A stretch of DNA of 64,000 nucleotides from Welwitschia mirabilis (lineage: Eukaryota; Gnetophyta; Gnetopsida; Welwitschiales): the NCBI GenBank assembly GCA_051453625.1, contig JBOZIK010000001.1, positions 97,567,856 to 97,631,855 on the forward strand, in the 5' to 3' direction. The notes below the pieces were generated by a model. It worked only from the letters and a program-made list of their open reading frames with translations, ran no database searches and was not told the origin of the DNA. The position numbers were made by a program, and so were the translations under genes. Positions 1-13,430 of this stretch are shown here, piece by piece (the first letter of the stretch is position 1; the number at the start of each line of letters is the position of its first letter).

Positions 1-2680
1 AAAGTATTGATTGAATTGAAATATTTTCAAATGTTTTATTATTCTTTCTTATAGCTTATCTTAATTGCAATTTAAGTGATATGAATTTGTAATTAAAATA
101 GATTATAAGGACCAATCTAAATGATAGTAGATTAGAATTTTAATTAATTCATTACATTAGATTTCCATTCATTACATTGCATTTCATTTCATTACATTGC
201 ATTGCATTCCATCTTCATGTTTACATTGTTTAATTTTATTTCCTTGAAAGAAAAAGTCCAAAATATTTATTCTTCTCTTTATGAAATCAATTTTTCATAT
301 TCTATTTCGGAAGTCTTCTCTAAGTGTATGACATTTGGGTTAATCCCACTATACAAATGTGTATTATGTGCAATTAGATATTTAGCTTTTTAGATGTCAC
401 AAGTTAAATTCAATATTTAGAATATTGGAATTAGAGGCAAAATATGCATCACAAGATGTATCATAATTGAGGAAATGTATTTTTGATGGAATGAAGATTA
501 TTCTAAACTAAGATATTACTATCCTACTTGATTATTCTATAGAAGCTCAACCAGTAAAACTACTAGATCAAAAAAGATGGTACTTCAATGAAAAAAAAAT
601 AAGTTGTATAAGGTTAAATGTTAGGGCAGATAGAATATAAGGTAGTATGAAAGATAAAAAATGATGTCTTATAGTGGAAACCTGAGTTACTGGTACATTT
701 CTAGGATGAAAGGAGAGATTTTTCACATTTAGATTTTTCTTAAGGTTAGAAATCTTTCAATAATTTAGATAGTTAATTAAATATTAGAAAAGTAGTAATA
801 ATAATAATTCTAGATTTTAATTGTTTAAAAAATAATATTTATAATAAAAGTAATAGTAAAACTAAAGTATTTTCATGTTATTACCATAGGATTTATTTAA
901 AGATAAACTCTTAGTTATTAGTTTGTTAATCAATTTAAAATATCTAGTTAATTATGAAAATTACTAATGCAAGTTTTGTTTTGTTGATACATTTTAATGT
1001 TGGATTACTTAACTTATTTTAGAAATCAACTATGGCTTTGATATTAATTTCTCTTAATTATATCTTATTTATGAAATAGTAATGATATGTGATCTAAAGT
1101 ATTTTCTCATGTTATTTATCTCATGTAGTTAAATTTATTTATCAAATATTGTTAAATTATTATTTACACCTAGTGGCTAGGCTCAGAAAGAATGGGTTGT
1201 GAAAACCTAACTATTTATAGAACTTAAGCCTTATTATTAGTCTTACTATTAGTCCTCTATTATGAATACCTAAATCCCCCAGTTATTATAGTCATAAATA
1301 CATACCCTGCAAATTATGCTCGTGTGGAGCTTGAATACAACTAGAGGAACTTTGAAGTTTTAGTTAAAAATAGATGTAATCCCTACCCTCCTTTTATAAA
1401 TACTTGTATGGCTTTAATTTTGATTCTGCATGGCTTGATTTTTGAATGAATTATCGTGCTTAAATGTTTATACTAGAATGATTGAATACTTAAAAGATTT
1501 GTTTAAGTATATTGTAAAAGTTATCTTGAAGTTTGTGATTCTTATTATTATGCATATTCCTTGTGTCACAAACCTATAACCTTGTCTATCTTATTAACCT
1601 AATTAGATAAACCCTTATTATCAACCTGTTATAAAGGATTATGGATGACTTGTGCTTTATTGAGCATGACATAATGTTAAATAAGAGAATTAAAATTAGC
1701 CAAGGTAACCAGTTATTCATTCTTGAGGGAGTGTTACTTTTTGTTATAAGTCTTGAGGTCGTAGGATTAATCTTCTAGAAAGAAAAGGAAAAATGAGACC
1801 TAATTACCATTTATTTGTTCTAGTTGTATGCAACTACTTTACTTAATTATGTTGTGAATGAATAGTAAATAAGATAATACTAATTGATAAGGAGTCTTGG
1901 TTTTATCTTAGTTGTCTAGATGTTTCTCTACCTTATGTCTTGGTAACTTGATCCTAGTCTAATCCTTGTTATTTGGACATACTGGGAACTATGATGAAAT
2001 ATAGTTCTCACACCATCTATGCATGTGTGAGAACCAATGCAAGTAATCCTATAGAAAAGAACTAATTCTTGTGTTTAGATAGGTATCATCTATTTGTTTA
2101 ATTCGATTAGTGCAACTACATGTTTATCAGTTATATTTGGATGATACATACATATATCAATTTATAATGTTATAGTTAACTAAAGTAAACAATTTACTAG
2201 TTTATAAAAGATTGCAACTATTATTTCTTATGTAATTCGTTATGTGCAATATTTAAATCTTTCTCTTTTAGTTATTTCACTCTTTTTCACTGAATGAGAT
2301 GTTTATTTTTCTTAAATTTATTACTAATATCTACATCAAGTTATAAGTTGTTTAGCTTATAGTCTTTGGGGAAGTATTTACTTGAACCTCATGAATAATG
2401 ATTATTATTAATGGCTTGTATTTAGAAAATCTTTAGTTAAACATTAAGTTATGAATTATTTCCTACATTAATGATCTAAAGTTAAGTTATAAATTAATGG
2501 TTAAAACACTTAAAGGATACCTAATAGGTGAAAGGGTCAAGTCTTTAAACATGCACTTTATATCTTATAATTCAGTAATTATGTTCAAAATGTGAAATAT
2601 ACTAAAAAGATGGCCTTCTCCTTCATTTTATTTGAATCCCTTTACAATGAAAATTACCATTCTTTCTTTTTCCTTTACAG
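1..2680. other. Non-coding A+T-rich stretch
   Basis: No coding region can be supported here; the longest open frame (202-393) has no recognisable motif and unremarkable composition. A TATAAATA box sits at 1395-1402 on the plus strand and a pyrimidine/A-rich stretch follows, which would suit an old LTR promoter, but no second LTR copy or primer site was found, so this is only a possibility. Confidence 0.4.
149..212. repeat. CATTN pentanucleotide array
   Basis: Imperfect tandem pentamers of the forms CATTA, CATTG, CATTT and CATTC follow one another for about 60 bases. It is a simple-sequence repeat; nothing suggests a function. Confidence 0.7.
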
Positions 2681-4199
2681 ATCTTAAGGGAGCATTCCCT
2701 GACTTGCCTTGACTTCAACTACCCTTGTGTCTGTGCTCTAAATAATTTTGACAAATTAATCAATCCTATGTTTTTAAAGAGCCACACTATGATTTTTTCT
2801 CCTTTTCTGATGCATTTTCCATGGAAGATAGCTGCCTCCTTTCTACCTAACATGTAGTTATCCTTGCTCTTCTTCCTAGCTATCAACTTCTCACTTACAT
2901 GAAAACTTAGTCTTGCAATTAGTCAAATCAATGAACTTACCTCACACATAGTCATAAAATTTCATGCTAGCTATTAAAATATAAGTTTGCACTCCAAGAA
3001 ACTTATCAGATCCTACAAAGCCTATACTTATTAGCAATAATTAAAGTTCTCATTATGTTTAATTGTGAAAACCAATTACCATCAAGTAATAAAAGGAATA
3101 GTCATAACTCCTATGTTTCTCTAGCACATAAACATTTATAGGTCCTTTATTCAAGCCATCCAACTCATTACCTTACCTTGATTTTCATGCTAGACATTGT
3201 TCTAGTGAAGAAAAGATTTAATAAATGCATGAATGAATAAAAATATTCATCCAAACTTGAATAAATCCTTAGTATCTTCTTCTTCTTATCTACTATTGGC
3301 CATCATATGCACTAGTTGTTGATGGATAATTCATGTGTTCTTCTCACACTATCAGCCTTGAACTCTATTAACTAGCATGCCTCCTTTGATGTATCCCTTT
3401 CCATGATTTCTTTTCTTCTCACATGCCTCTCAATGAACATCTATTGGATACTTTTTATTAGCTAATGCATAAATTCTTTTTTCTACTATCCCAGTATTGG
3501 TTATCATGCATTCTAGCATTGTTACCTCATGTCTATTAAAGAATCTTAAGTACATACATAATGTTCCACATCAGTACCCATTTTAAAAGAGAGTTAAATT
3601 CATTTCTTTGATATCATTAGTACCACCTAGGCCCTCCCACACAATGTAGCCACTGCCATAAAGGAAGACTTTCTTAACCTATGGAAAAATCTTATACATG
3701 TTCTTTAATGTCTAGTAATATTTATATGGTATTCTTTATATGGTCTATTTGGTATTCTCAACTTTTGTGCTTTAATTATTAACATCTTCTTTTTTCATGC
3801 AGTGAATCATCCACTGTCACATAGGCTCACTCCAATCCACATAATCTATCTTCTAATAAAATTATTTCAAGTAATTTAAGGATTTATCATGAAAAATAAG
3901 TTTGTCATTTATTAAAACTAAATTACAGATAGATGTGATTGGTAATTGAGATGGATATTCTATAAAATTAAGAAAGAGTAAATCACAAATTTGGATCTCC
4001 CTATGATAATCATTTAACTAATATTATTAGAGGCTATAATTATTTTCTCTTATGCCTATACCATATATATGAATATGCTAGTTAAGATGGTTGATGCTAA
4101 ATTATAAGTTGGCATATCAAAAATACAACCTTAATTATGATATCTTATTCCTACATTATGTGTTTACCATGGGCATTTAACTAATATAAATCTATGAAA
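2681..4199 (+). other. Possible 5' part of a copia relic, not recognisable
   Basis: This stretch lies directly upstream of a copia RNase H relic on the same strand, so it may hold the eroded integrase and reverse transcriptase of that element. All plus-strand frames are broken by stops every few dozen codons and no integrase (DDE) or RT (YVDD) motif could be picked out. A gene-free stretch is equally possible. Confidence 0.3.
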
Positions 4200-4795
4200 T
4201 TGTAAGACTATTAAATGCTTAAAGGTATACATTACATGTAGCTAAGGTCACTTATCTGAATGCTACAAATAGAGTACTAAGATCTTCAAAGAAGATAAGA
4301 TTAGGTTTCACATTCTCAAAGCATACTCTGACTCAAATTTTTCTAAAAACTAATATCTCATTGTCAACATCAAGGTATATCATGTTCTTAAGAACATTGC
4401 CTCTATCTTGGTAATCAAAGCATTAGAGAACTATAGCATGATCTTCTACCAAAGTAGAATATACTAATTCTTCCAAAGCATGTAGAAAGATCAAATAGCT
4501 AATAAAATTATTAAAAGTAGTAAACCCAAAATATACTAAGGCAACAAAACTCTCAACAATCAGTCAACAATTTTCATAATGAAGGATCTAGTGCATCACG
4601 ATAGAATAAAAAACTTTCATATTGGAATTTATAAAATTAAGAAACTTATACAATATGAAATTATTTCACTAGTATAATTTTTGATTGTCAACAAAACTAT
4701 TAATATCCTTACAAAATTGCTTGGTTGAGAGAAGTTTCACTATTTTAAAATCAAGATTGAATTGACTATGAATTGCATCTAACTCATTTCTTTCT
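4200..4795 (+). pseudogene. Ty1/copia RNase H domain relic
   Basis: This is the C-terminal end of a copia polyprotein, which in a live element degrades the RNA strand of the RNA/DNA hybrid. Around 4415-4490 the plus-strand translation reads RTIA, SSTKVEY and SSKACRK, matching the conserved copia block 'IALSSTEAEY..AS.A..EA.WL'. Near 4580-4650 another frame reads VHHDRIKNFHI, matching 'NPVHHDRSKHIDI', then NILTKLLG and EKFHYFKIKIEL, matching 'DILTKALG.E.F.Y...K.GL'. At least one frameshift separates the two blocks and stops are present in both. It is a dead fragment; RT and integrase are not visible upstream. The family call is firm because two independent blocks in the right order agree; the lineage within copia is not resolved. 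Confidence 0.85.
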
Positions 4796-5240
4796 TGTAC
4801 GTAATGGTACTCATTTGAATTATGATCTCTAATTGAAGTCACACCTAATCTTAGTACTAGAAGATGTGTAGTACAAATATGACCTAGTACTATGGGATAT
4901 GTATTACATGTTTTAGCTTAGAATTATGAGATGTGTAATGCACATAATAAGCCTATCTTCTATGGGATGTTTAGCAGTAAATTAACTACTTCTTTTATGA
5001 AGTAGTTCCCTCACATAGCAACTCATTTTTGGAGGTTTCTTGTAGGCCACATTTTTAAGGTTTTCACCCATGAACTATAGTCATTTATTAGAAGAGAGCA
5101 TCTTCCCACATTTAAAGGGGAATCACTAAGACTTTTACACACCATGGTTTAATCCCTAGGGATTTGTGAAAACCCTCATGATGTGCTTATCTACATAAGT
5201 AAGCTATTTGAAAAATAATTTAAAGAGGATAAATAAATTT
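4796..5240. other. Region 3' of the copia relic, possible LTR remnant
   Basis: No coding signal. Its place immediately downstream of RNase H is where a 3' LTR would lie, and it is less A+T-rich than the flanks, but no matching upstream copy was seen in the window, so an LTR call cannot be made. Confidence 0.3.
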
Positions 5241-5559
5241 TATCTTGTGGAAATATTGTGCTCTCCATTCTTAAGCTCTCTTATTTTCTAGCACTAGTAA
5301 GGAAAAAGAACCTAATACACAAACAGTTTTGATAACTTAAAAAGAATGAAAATGAAGACTAAAGTAAAATAAAGCCAATATTTCTTAATATAAGATATTT
5401 ATTTAAGTACATAGTAAGTAGAATGCCTTCAAAATTTAAAATTGAGAGTTTTACAAGAATTATTATTATTTAAAAAGAAATGAAAAAGAAAGAAAAAGTA
5501 GCAAGCATGATTTAAGTAAAACCTAGCTAAAACCTAAATTATAGAGACTTTATTAGAAT

Positions 5560-6113
5560 CATTTCTTAAACATGTTCATCCTATTAGATCTCCTCTGGCT
5601 AGAAGTTTCTACTAGTGGAAGCAAATGTAGATGGTAAAGGGAGGAAGTTAAAACCCTTATCTTCTTAGTATGGAAATCCCAGAATTTTTGGTAGGTTGAA
5701 TCATCTCATGAGATTCGCTTCCTTAGGTAACAATCAAAATAAAGTGTGAAGAAGCTTAGGGTGATGTTATTAACTTTAGCCTAACAAATCCTTTGATTCA
5801 ACTTTTGTATTTGATCTAAAAATTTCTTTAGAGATACATCATACCTATTCACTTTGATAGTTAGAGCAAAAATAAACTTAGAAGCCTAAATTCTCAAGTA
5901 TTCAATTACTAAATGGTGGACTATGGGATCATAACAAGGAGGAATTTCCTCATGACTAAATCGATCTATCTCATTTTCATAAAGTATTTCATCTAATGTA
6001 GAAATTACTTTAGAAACTAAATTATCAAATGGAACTTCAAGAGTATAAACATTGTGAATAAAGATTTGGAGGAATCTTTTATCTAAAATAGTAATGTTCA
6101 TTTTTTTAAGCAT
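5560..6113 (-). pseudogene. Unrecognised ORF relic
   Basis: A 75-codon open frame (6113-5886) begins with MLKKMNITILDKRFLQIF and carries an acidic stretch with FSHEEIPPCYDP. After one stop the same frame continues as protein-like sequence for about 50 more codons (FALTIKVNRYDVSLKKFLDQ), and further weak continuity reaches about 5560. The composition is more protein-like than the surrounding DNA, with mixed charged and aromatic residues rather than poly-Lys/Ile/Phe. No family was recognised. It may be a piece of a retroelement gag or of a host gene; there is no start-context or promoter evidence. Confidence 0.3.
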
Positions 6114-6504
6114 TCCTTAAGCTAAAAATACAATGTCTCTATTTCCTAACTAGAGGAGAAGTAGTAGGAAGAATTGACATATTTTAAGAGTTAGAGGTCA
6201 TCTTTTGTTCAGATTCAGCAGAAGATAAGAATAAATAAAGACTTAATAATAGAAATAATCAAATAATTACAAAATATAAATATAATAAAACTAATAAAAG
6301 GAAATAATGCTTAATTATTAACTTGGCTAAAATAAGGGCATACCTCTCTTTTCTTTTTTTTTAACTTATTTCTTAGTTAGAAGAAATCTATTTTATCTAA
6401 GGAATCTTGAATTAAACTCTTCTTATTCTAACTAAAATAAATTGAATAATTATAGGATATTTTTTGCTCTCACATTTTCTATAGCTAACAGTGAAAATAT
6501 TGAA

Positions 6505-7195
6505 GATCTCTTTTAGGTAATTCTCAAGACTACCTTTAAGTAAATCTTTTTTGATGTGTGAAAGAGTATGTGTCATTAGTGAAGATTCCTTAAACAGATG
6601 ACTAATCTCTTCAACGTTGTCCTTATAGGTGGACCCTTCCCTGATTTTTCATTCTTTAATTTCTACTTTAAGCAAAAGCTTAAAGACCCTTATTGAGTAA
6701 TAAGTACTTGGTATAAGACCCTTTTTAAACTCTGCCAAAAGTTAAGCTAGAAAGAATGAAGAAATAAATTTTTCTATCATCTCCTCTTGATTTATTGCTT
6801 TGCTTTCCAACCCCTTTAATTTTCTTAATAATTAGATTTAAAAATTATTTGTAATAGATATGACAAGATTTATGACACCCACTGAATTCCCTTTCAAAAA
6901 GTAATACCATTCCTCTGACTTTGTAGAATATAAAATAAAGACAAGAGGTAGAAAAGTAATTGTACTTTTCTAAGGAAGCTTAACTAAGGCTTCTTAAAGA
7001 TCCCTCTAAGTAATCATATTTTGCTTAAAGACCATTTTTGAGCTTAGGCCTCATTCAAGGACTCCTTGAGTAACCATTACTTAGAGACATCTTTTAAACA
7101 ATTCCTATTAATAAAAGTTCTTAGATGGGATTCCAAGACCCCTTTTAAGTAACTAAGTGGTTGTTGGAAGATCCTCTTTGAGCTTCATCCAAATA
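6505..7195. repeat. Degenerate dispersed repeat with AAGACCCCTTTTAAGTAAC-like units
   Basis: Related units recur at irregular spacing, for example around 6526, 6681, 6716, 6996, 7050 and 7136: a purine-rich start, a CCC or CCT core, a T run, then AAGTAA or GAGTAA. The copies are diverged. It may be an old tandem array or simple low-complexity drift. Confidence 0.35.
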
Positions 7196-9379
7196 ATAAG
7201 TGGGTAAATAATATTTATAAAATGTTTTCACAAACCCATTTTCAATAACTTTGAAATCTTATTTAATAGTAGATACAACAAATTATATTTTGATATGTAG
7301 ATCCTGAGATCAAAAAATATATAAAAGTAGTGTTACACTAGATAATTTTTCATTTTAACATTTACTCTATTTTGTATATTTCCACTATCATCTTTTATTA
7401 ACTTCATCTTTTACTTAGTGAATCTTTATGAAAGCTTTTTAAGTAGCATCTTTCTTAGGTAAAGTGCTCTTTTTCTCCATGTTGGTCATCAAAAGGGCAT
7501 TTAGATATATGTTAGTAAGTCATATGGGCATTTTTTTTCCCATTTAGAAAAGGTTAAGCATTGAAAGTTTATAAATAATAATTTCTTATTTGAATTTTCA
7601 TACAACAAAATAAATTAAACTCAAGAGCTAACTTTTAAATATTTTTTATAGAAGTTAAAGTTATTTGAAGTTTTAATTTTGGAAAACTTCTTAATGATCC
7701 TAGTTTTACAAAGTTCAAATAAAGAAGTATTGAACTGAATTAATGGGATTTGTTAACCTTTTCAAAAAAATTTTAGTAGTGAGGAAGTTTATGCATTTTA
7801 TATAAACATAGCTATTTTAAAGGATTAGGCATGTTTACAATGGTCGATAATGTGACACTACAAATTTCAATGATAAAATATAAAATATTCTAAGGTTATC
7901 ACCAAATGGAATATTTTTATTAAAACCCACAAAAAATAAGATATTACTCTGTATATGAGATGTCTTCAAACAATTACAAATAAGGATGGACAAGTAGATA
8001 TTAATAAATTAAGGGATCTTGAAGATTTTATTATCTTGAGAATAGTCTTCTCAATTTTTTCTTCTAAAATTAGCAAATAGAAATGAATGAGTATACCTGG
8101 ATTCTATTTAAGAGGTTTCATTTGATATCTTTTAAGTGGAAATATTGATATTGGACAAATTATATTTTAATACTTATATAGATTAGTCTACAAGATCAAG
8201 AACACCACTAAACTTATGAAAATTGGTTTGGAATTTCCTTCCTTAGTTAGAAGGATTTTTTTTATTAAAAATTTTTTACAATTTTTTTCCTAGAAACAAA
8301 AATAATATGAAACTCTCCATCATGATGCTTTTTGAAGTAAAAACATTAGTGTCAATACGTTTTACAAATATAAAACAAGCTTCTTCATCCTATTAATCAT
8401 TTTTCTAGCTACAAATAAAACCCTTAAAATCATAAGATACATGCTTATTTATTATACAATAACTTGGGTTTCAAAAGGGGAGTGATACTTTCGCTAAGAT
8501 GATGAAAGATAATAAGGTTTACTATCTGTGTTTTATAACAGATTCTTTAACAACTCTCTTTCTTAAAAAAAAATTAAATTTAAGAAGAAAATTTCATTCT
8601 TAATAAAAGAGTTAAATTTTTTGAGATTAAAAATAAGCCTTGTAAGAATTCAAAAAAGATTTACATTAAGAGTATAATAAGGTAAGAGAGGAGAGACAAT
8701 AATTAGAAAATAAATTGGTTTTTAGTTTTGATTTCCTAAAGGCAGATGAGTCTTCTTTATAAAAGACTTAAATTAAAATTAAATAATTAAAGTAAGATCT
8801 AAGAAAATAGAGAAAGAAATTCTAACTTTTGTTTCTCAGTAAAGAATATCTCTTGATAGGCTAACTAAAAAGTATGGCCCATGAAAAGATTTTTCATAAA
8901 AGATATATTAAAAAGTAGCAAGAATATATAACGTTTATGTACAAAAATGCATCCCTTTTACTTCATAAGGAATATTCAAAGAAAATCTATATGGATTTGA
9001 GCCAAATGCATGAAAAGTATATGAAAATTTATGAAGATAATAATATATATAAATAAAACTAGGTAAATACTATAAAACAAACCTAACTTAAGTAGAAAAG
9101 GATCAAACTACAAGAAAGAGAGATGTATTTTCTTTAAAAAAAGAAGGTTAGAATCATCTCATCAGCATCATAATTATTTACTTAAGTAAAGTTTTTTTAA
9201 AGTATTTAGAATGAAATGGTAAATATTTTGAAGAACCTACAACAACCTTCTTTTCATCATACAACACTAGTAGATGCCATGATAATTAGCCATCAAAGCT
9301 CTAATTTAATTAAATCAATTTATATTCCTGCTAATTAAACAAATTTAATCAAAAAACTTAAAAAGGAAAATAGAAAGCT
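7196..9379. other. Gene-free stretch
   Basis: Strongly A+T-rich sequence with poly-A and poly-T tracts. No frame longer than background, no retroelement motif and no RNA gene was recognised on either strand. Confidence 0.5.
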
Positions 9380-10000
9380 ATTATATAAAAATAAATTATG
9401 AGAAGTTCAATTCAGAAAGAGGATAGGATTTGATCAGAAGGAATTACAAGCTCCTAAAAGCATGCACTTCTCTCCTCGATGACTTTTGGATTATTTTAAC
9501 AATTGTAAAAATATCATTAATAAGATAGTATAAAACATATAAGAATGATGGAAGAAATTAACTTGAGTTTCTAACTAAGCCTTGGAAGTGATAGATAATG
9601 CCAAGGTTGAGATTACTAAAGGACAACATCAAAAAGTAGTAAATAAAGTTCTCCATTTTTATGAAGAAATAAATAAAGATGTTTTCATTTTTATAGTTAC
9701 TAAATGGAAATTAAATCATTTAAAGGATTAAAAGGGACAACTTCTAGAATTCATGAGAATGCTATAAGAAATCTTTATATATATTTTATCCAAGATGAAG
9801 GGAGGTGAAGATGTTCATACAATTATCTTTGAGAGTTGCTTAATATTAGAGGAAGTAGAAAATTTGTCTCTCTTTGAGCCTTTACAACTAAAGAAACTTC
9901 CAACTATTAAAAAAAGGAAACATTCTAAAGAAGAACCTCCTAAATTAGATTAATTTGAATAAGAGGATTTGAATTTAGATGATCTTTCCTTCTGAGAGAA
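9380..10000 (+). pseudogene. Unrecognised charged ORF relic
   Basis: One plus-strand frame reads as protein-like sequence with few stops: blocks include VNKVLHFYEEINKDVF (about 9630-9680), then after a frame change LEEVENLSLFEPLQLKKLP (about 9848-9905) followed by a Lys/Glu/Pro-rich tail (KKRKHSKEEPPKLD) and an Asp-rich segment to about 9990. The tail looks like an acidic/basic linker of the kind found in gag or nuclear proteins. No conserved domain was recognised, so the origin is open. Confidence 0.3.
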
Positions 10001-10380
10001 TAGATAGAGTCCGTGAGACAATAAAAAGAACGAAAAATATCACAGGCTATGAATTAAACTAAATTAGTGAAAAAAAGGCAAAAGATAAAGGAAATAAATT
10101 ATTATTTGATTAATTCATTCTATTGTATGAATGTAAAAATGTATTTTACTTGATAAGTAACAAAATCATGAACATGGAAGAAATTAATGAGATAAAAATA
10201 TTCTACGTAAATTTATCATATTTTGTTAAGAAAGAATTATGTGACAAATACTTACTATTATGTTATATAATAAACCTTCATGTTATAATATCATTATTAT
10301 TATTTTCATATATGTATCTAAATTTTTTTAAAATATAATAATGTGAACATCATAAGAATTGGGAGGAAGTACTATGTGTA

Positions 10381-10455
10381 TGTATGAGACTGAGAGTGTA
10401 AGAGTGAGTGTGAGTGAGTGAGTGAGTGAGTGAGTAAGTGAGAGAGTGAGAGAGT

Positions 10456-10489
<34 letters not shown>
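10381..10489 (+). repeat. GAGT/GA microsatellite (left of gap)
   Basis: A run of GTGA/GAGT tetramers (about 10404-10470) passes into pure GA dinucleotides that run into the N gap. On the minus strand it is TC-rich. The Ser-Leu or Arg-Glu repeat frames that cross the gap are translations of this simple repeat and are not genes. Confidence 0.95.
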
Positions 10490-11184
10490 NNNNNNNNNNN
10501 NNNNNNNNNNNNNNNNNNNNNNNNNNNNNNNNNNNNNNNNNNNNNNNNNNNNNNNNNNNNNNNNNNNNNNNNNNNNNNNNNNNNNNNNNNNNNNNNNNNN
10601 NNNNNNNNNNNNNNNNNNNNNNNNNNNNNNNNNNNNNNNNNNNNNNNNNNNNNNNNNNNNNNNNNNNNNNNNNNNNNNNNNNNNNNNNNNNNNNNNNNNN
10701 NNNNNNNNNNNNNNNNNNNNNNNNNNNNNNNNNNNNNNNNNNNNNNNNNNNNNNNNNNNNNNNNNNNNNNNNNNNNNNNNNNNNNNNNNNNNNNNNNNNN
10801 NNNNNNNNNNNNNNNNNNNNNNNNNNNNNNNNNNNNNNNNNNNNNNNNNNNNNNNNNNNNNNNNNNNNNNNNNNNNNNNNNNNNNNNNNNNNNNNNNNNN
10901 NNNNNNNNNNNNNNNNNNNNNNNNNNNNNNNNNNNNNNNNNNNNNNNNNNNNNNNNNNNNNNNNNNNNNNNNNNNNNNNNNNNNNNNNNNNNNNNNNNNN
11001 NNNNNNNNNNNNNNNNNNNNNNNNNNNNNNNNNNNNNNNNNNNNNNNNNNNNNNNNNNNNNNNNNNNNNNNNNNNNNNNNNNNNNNNNNNNNNNNNNNNN
11101 NNNNNNNNNNNNNNNNNNNNNNNNNNNNNNNNNNNNNNNNNNNNNNNNNNNNNNNNNNNNNNNNNNNNNNNNNNNNNNNNNNNN
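10490..11184. other. Assembly gap inside GA microsatellite
   Basis: A run of 695 N. GA repeat is present on both sides, so the gap is most simply an unresolved long microsatellite. The N length may be an estimate. Confidence 0.95.

Positions 11185-11259
<75 letters not shown>
11185..11259 (+). repeat. GA microsatellite (right of gap)
   Basis: About 37 nearly perfect GA dinucleotides, interrupted once by GTGA at the left edge, continue the array seen on the other side of the gap. Confidence 0.95.
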
Positions 11260-11263
<4 letters not shown>

Positions 11264-11385
11264 TTGCAACAACTTTACAAATGGCACAAATGGATGAGAA
11301 CACAAATCAATAGTGGAAGATCTATTAGGAAAACTAAGACAAGTGGTTTAAGAAAGACTAAATAAATAGCTAATGCTATTATTAT

Positions 11386-11695
11386 TGAATCTAAAGATAT
11401 ATCAGACACAAATTAGGCCCATGTCTGAGAGCCATAAATCATCTTAATAAGTGTCTATGATTTTCTTATGATACAACTTAAATTTTTATTATAACTCTCA
11501 CAAATTTATACATGATGAGAATGCCAAGTTCAGAATTTATGATTTAACCACATCCCATCAAGAAAGTATTTAATCCCTACATATCTTCATCATAATTGAC
11601 TCAAAATAAAAATAAAGCATTGACAACCTCATTCATGTGGGTGTTTTTGTTGTGTATATATTTAAAATAAATCAACATGAAAAAAATATTCAACA
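11386..11695 (-). repeat. 3' LTR of the short copia-type element
   Basis: About 310 bp, clearly homologous to 13450-13756 along its whole length (shared blocks such as ACCACATCCCATCAAGAAAG and AATAAATCAACAT). On the minus strand it follows the purine tract and begins TGTTGAATATT. Confidence 0.85.
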
Positions 11696-11706
11696 AACCT
11701 CCTCTT
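11696..11706 (-). promoter_or_regulatory. Polypurine tract
   Basis: Minus-strand AAGAGGAGGTT lies immediately before the TG of the 3' LTR, where the plus-strand DNA primer of LTR elements is made. Confidence 0.75.
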
Positions 11707-13430
11707 GATGAAAAATCTAAGAACTAAATTTTCATCATAATTAAAGTGCTATAACATGCCTTTATCATAGCAATCCATTTATAATGTATTACATCAACTA
11801 TGAACTAACCATTATAAAGTGGACCAACCATGACAATGTAAACTAATCATGATAATGTTAATTAACCATTACAATATGGGCTAATCATGAGAATATGAAC
11901 TAACATGATAATGTGGACTAATCACAAGGTACAAATCCAAGAAATTTTCATCTAAAAGTAATGTTATAAAAAGTGTTCCATACCACTTCTTACAACATCA
12001 TATTTACATTAAATTACAACATTTATTAATTGTAACAAGTCCATAATTTAGCTTTTATCTAATCAACTAGTGGAAATTAGTTATTTTATTCTTTGTATCA
12101 TCCAATTTATAGGACATCAATATTAGAACAAAGTACATAAAGGAATTAAAAACCACATAAAAGAGGAAGAGTTAAACTTGAAAAAATAAAAACCATGCAC
12201 TTCTTCCTCCCAAACTATCATCTCCACTTCCCTTACTTATCAATAAAAATATCTTACTTTTCTTTTACATAGTCTTAAAATATAGATTTAAAAAAGTAAA
12301 GTTACTAATTGATAATCACACTTGACATCTTGATAGCTAGTCCAAGTAATTCTTAAGCCTTATTTACCTTCAAAGATAGAGCTTTACACAAGCTCATATG
12401 GTTTTTACCTATGTCATAATGAAAATTGTAAGAAGCCATATGGACTAGATCTAAAACTTTACTATGATAACATATCTCTTATGGTGTATGATTGAAGAGC
12501 AAGAATGCCTATAAGGATAATCATGGCTGTCAAATCATCAATTATAGTAAGAAGTGCCTTTATGATTTTAGCACTAAGTGAGCTACCTTTTAGCCAGACA
12601 CCATTATCACTCTAAAGGTTAGGTCTATATGAGAATAATTGTTGATTTCTATAACCCCAATATCCATCATGGTCATTCCATAAATGATTTTTCTTTTAAG
12701 CATCATGATTGCCTCCTCTGTCATGTTCCTTTTGGGAGCCTTGGTGTTGAGAGCTTTTAAGGCACTTCATACTAATGGCACCAGAAGAACTATCATGCTT
12801 GCAAGATAATACTAGAATGTTGGCCTTCATTACATTTGAAATCCATATAAAATTATGTGCTATGATTCATCAAAACAAGATACTAGTTATTCACCACACA
12901 TACAACTCTTTCATCCTAAATAGTAAGATCCTTAGCAGATTTACAACCAAGAAAACTTTTCTTTATCATGCCTACTAAAAGAAATGAAATTCTAGATGAA
13001 GAGTCTGATAAATATAAAGATCCCTTAAAAAATTTTTTGTGTTATTGACAATGATTCTTCTATTATTCTATTGAAAAGAAACATTGAAAAAAAATTAGTC
13101 TATGAAGCATTAGAACTACTATGACACCTACTTTGTTCAAAGAATATAATTAATCTTTGTGTGCTAAAAGAAGTAATGATTCATGAAAAATGATCTGGAT
13201 CTACATCTAAAGCCCAAAAAATGTTGGAAGATGAAGGTAAAGGCTCTAGAAGAAACCTATAATCCTTAGTTCTGCATAGAGACTTCCTACGTTCACATCG
13301 ATCTTCATCTTCATATTCCTCCTTTGCTATGATTATTATGAAGAAATTAATAGATCTACAAAAGGTTATGAAAATCAAACATGTTTCATTGATTTAGAAA
13401 TGTGATTTTAATCTATACCTTCCAAGTTTT

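Noticed and set aside
5886-6113. Idea that the minus-strand ORF is from an integrated plant pararetrovirus
   Set aside because: No virus-type domain or motif could be pointed out, so there was no basis for the assignment.
10328-11305. Long open frames of Ser-Leu or Arg-Glu repeats on both strands
   Set aside because: They are translations of the GA/TC microsatellite read through the N gap; there is no gene.
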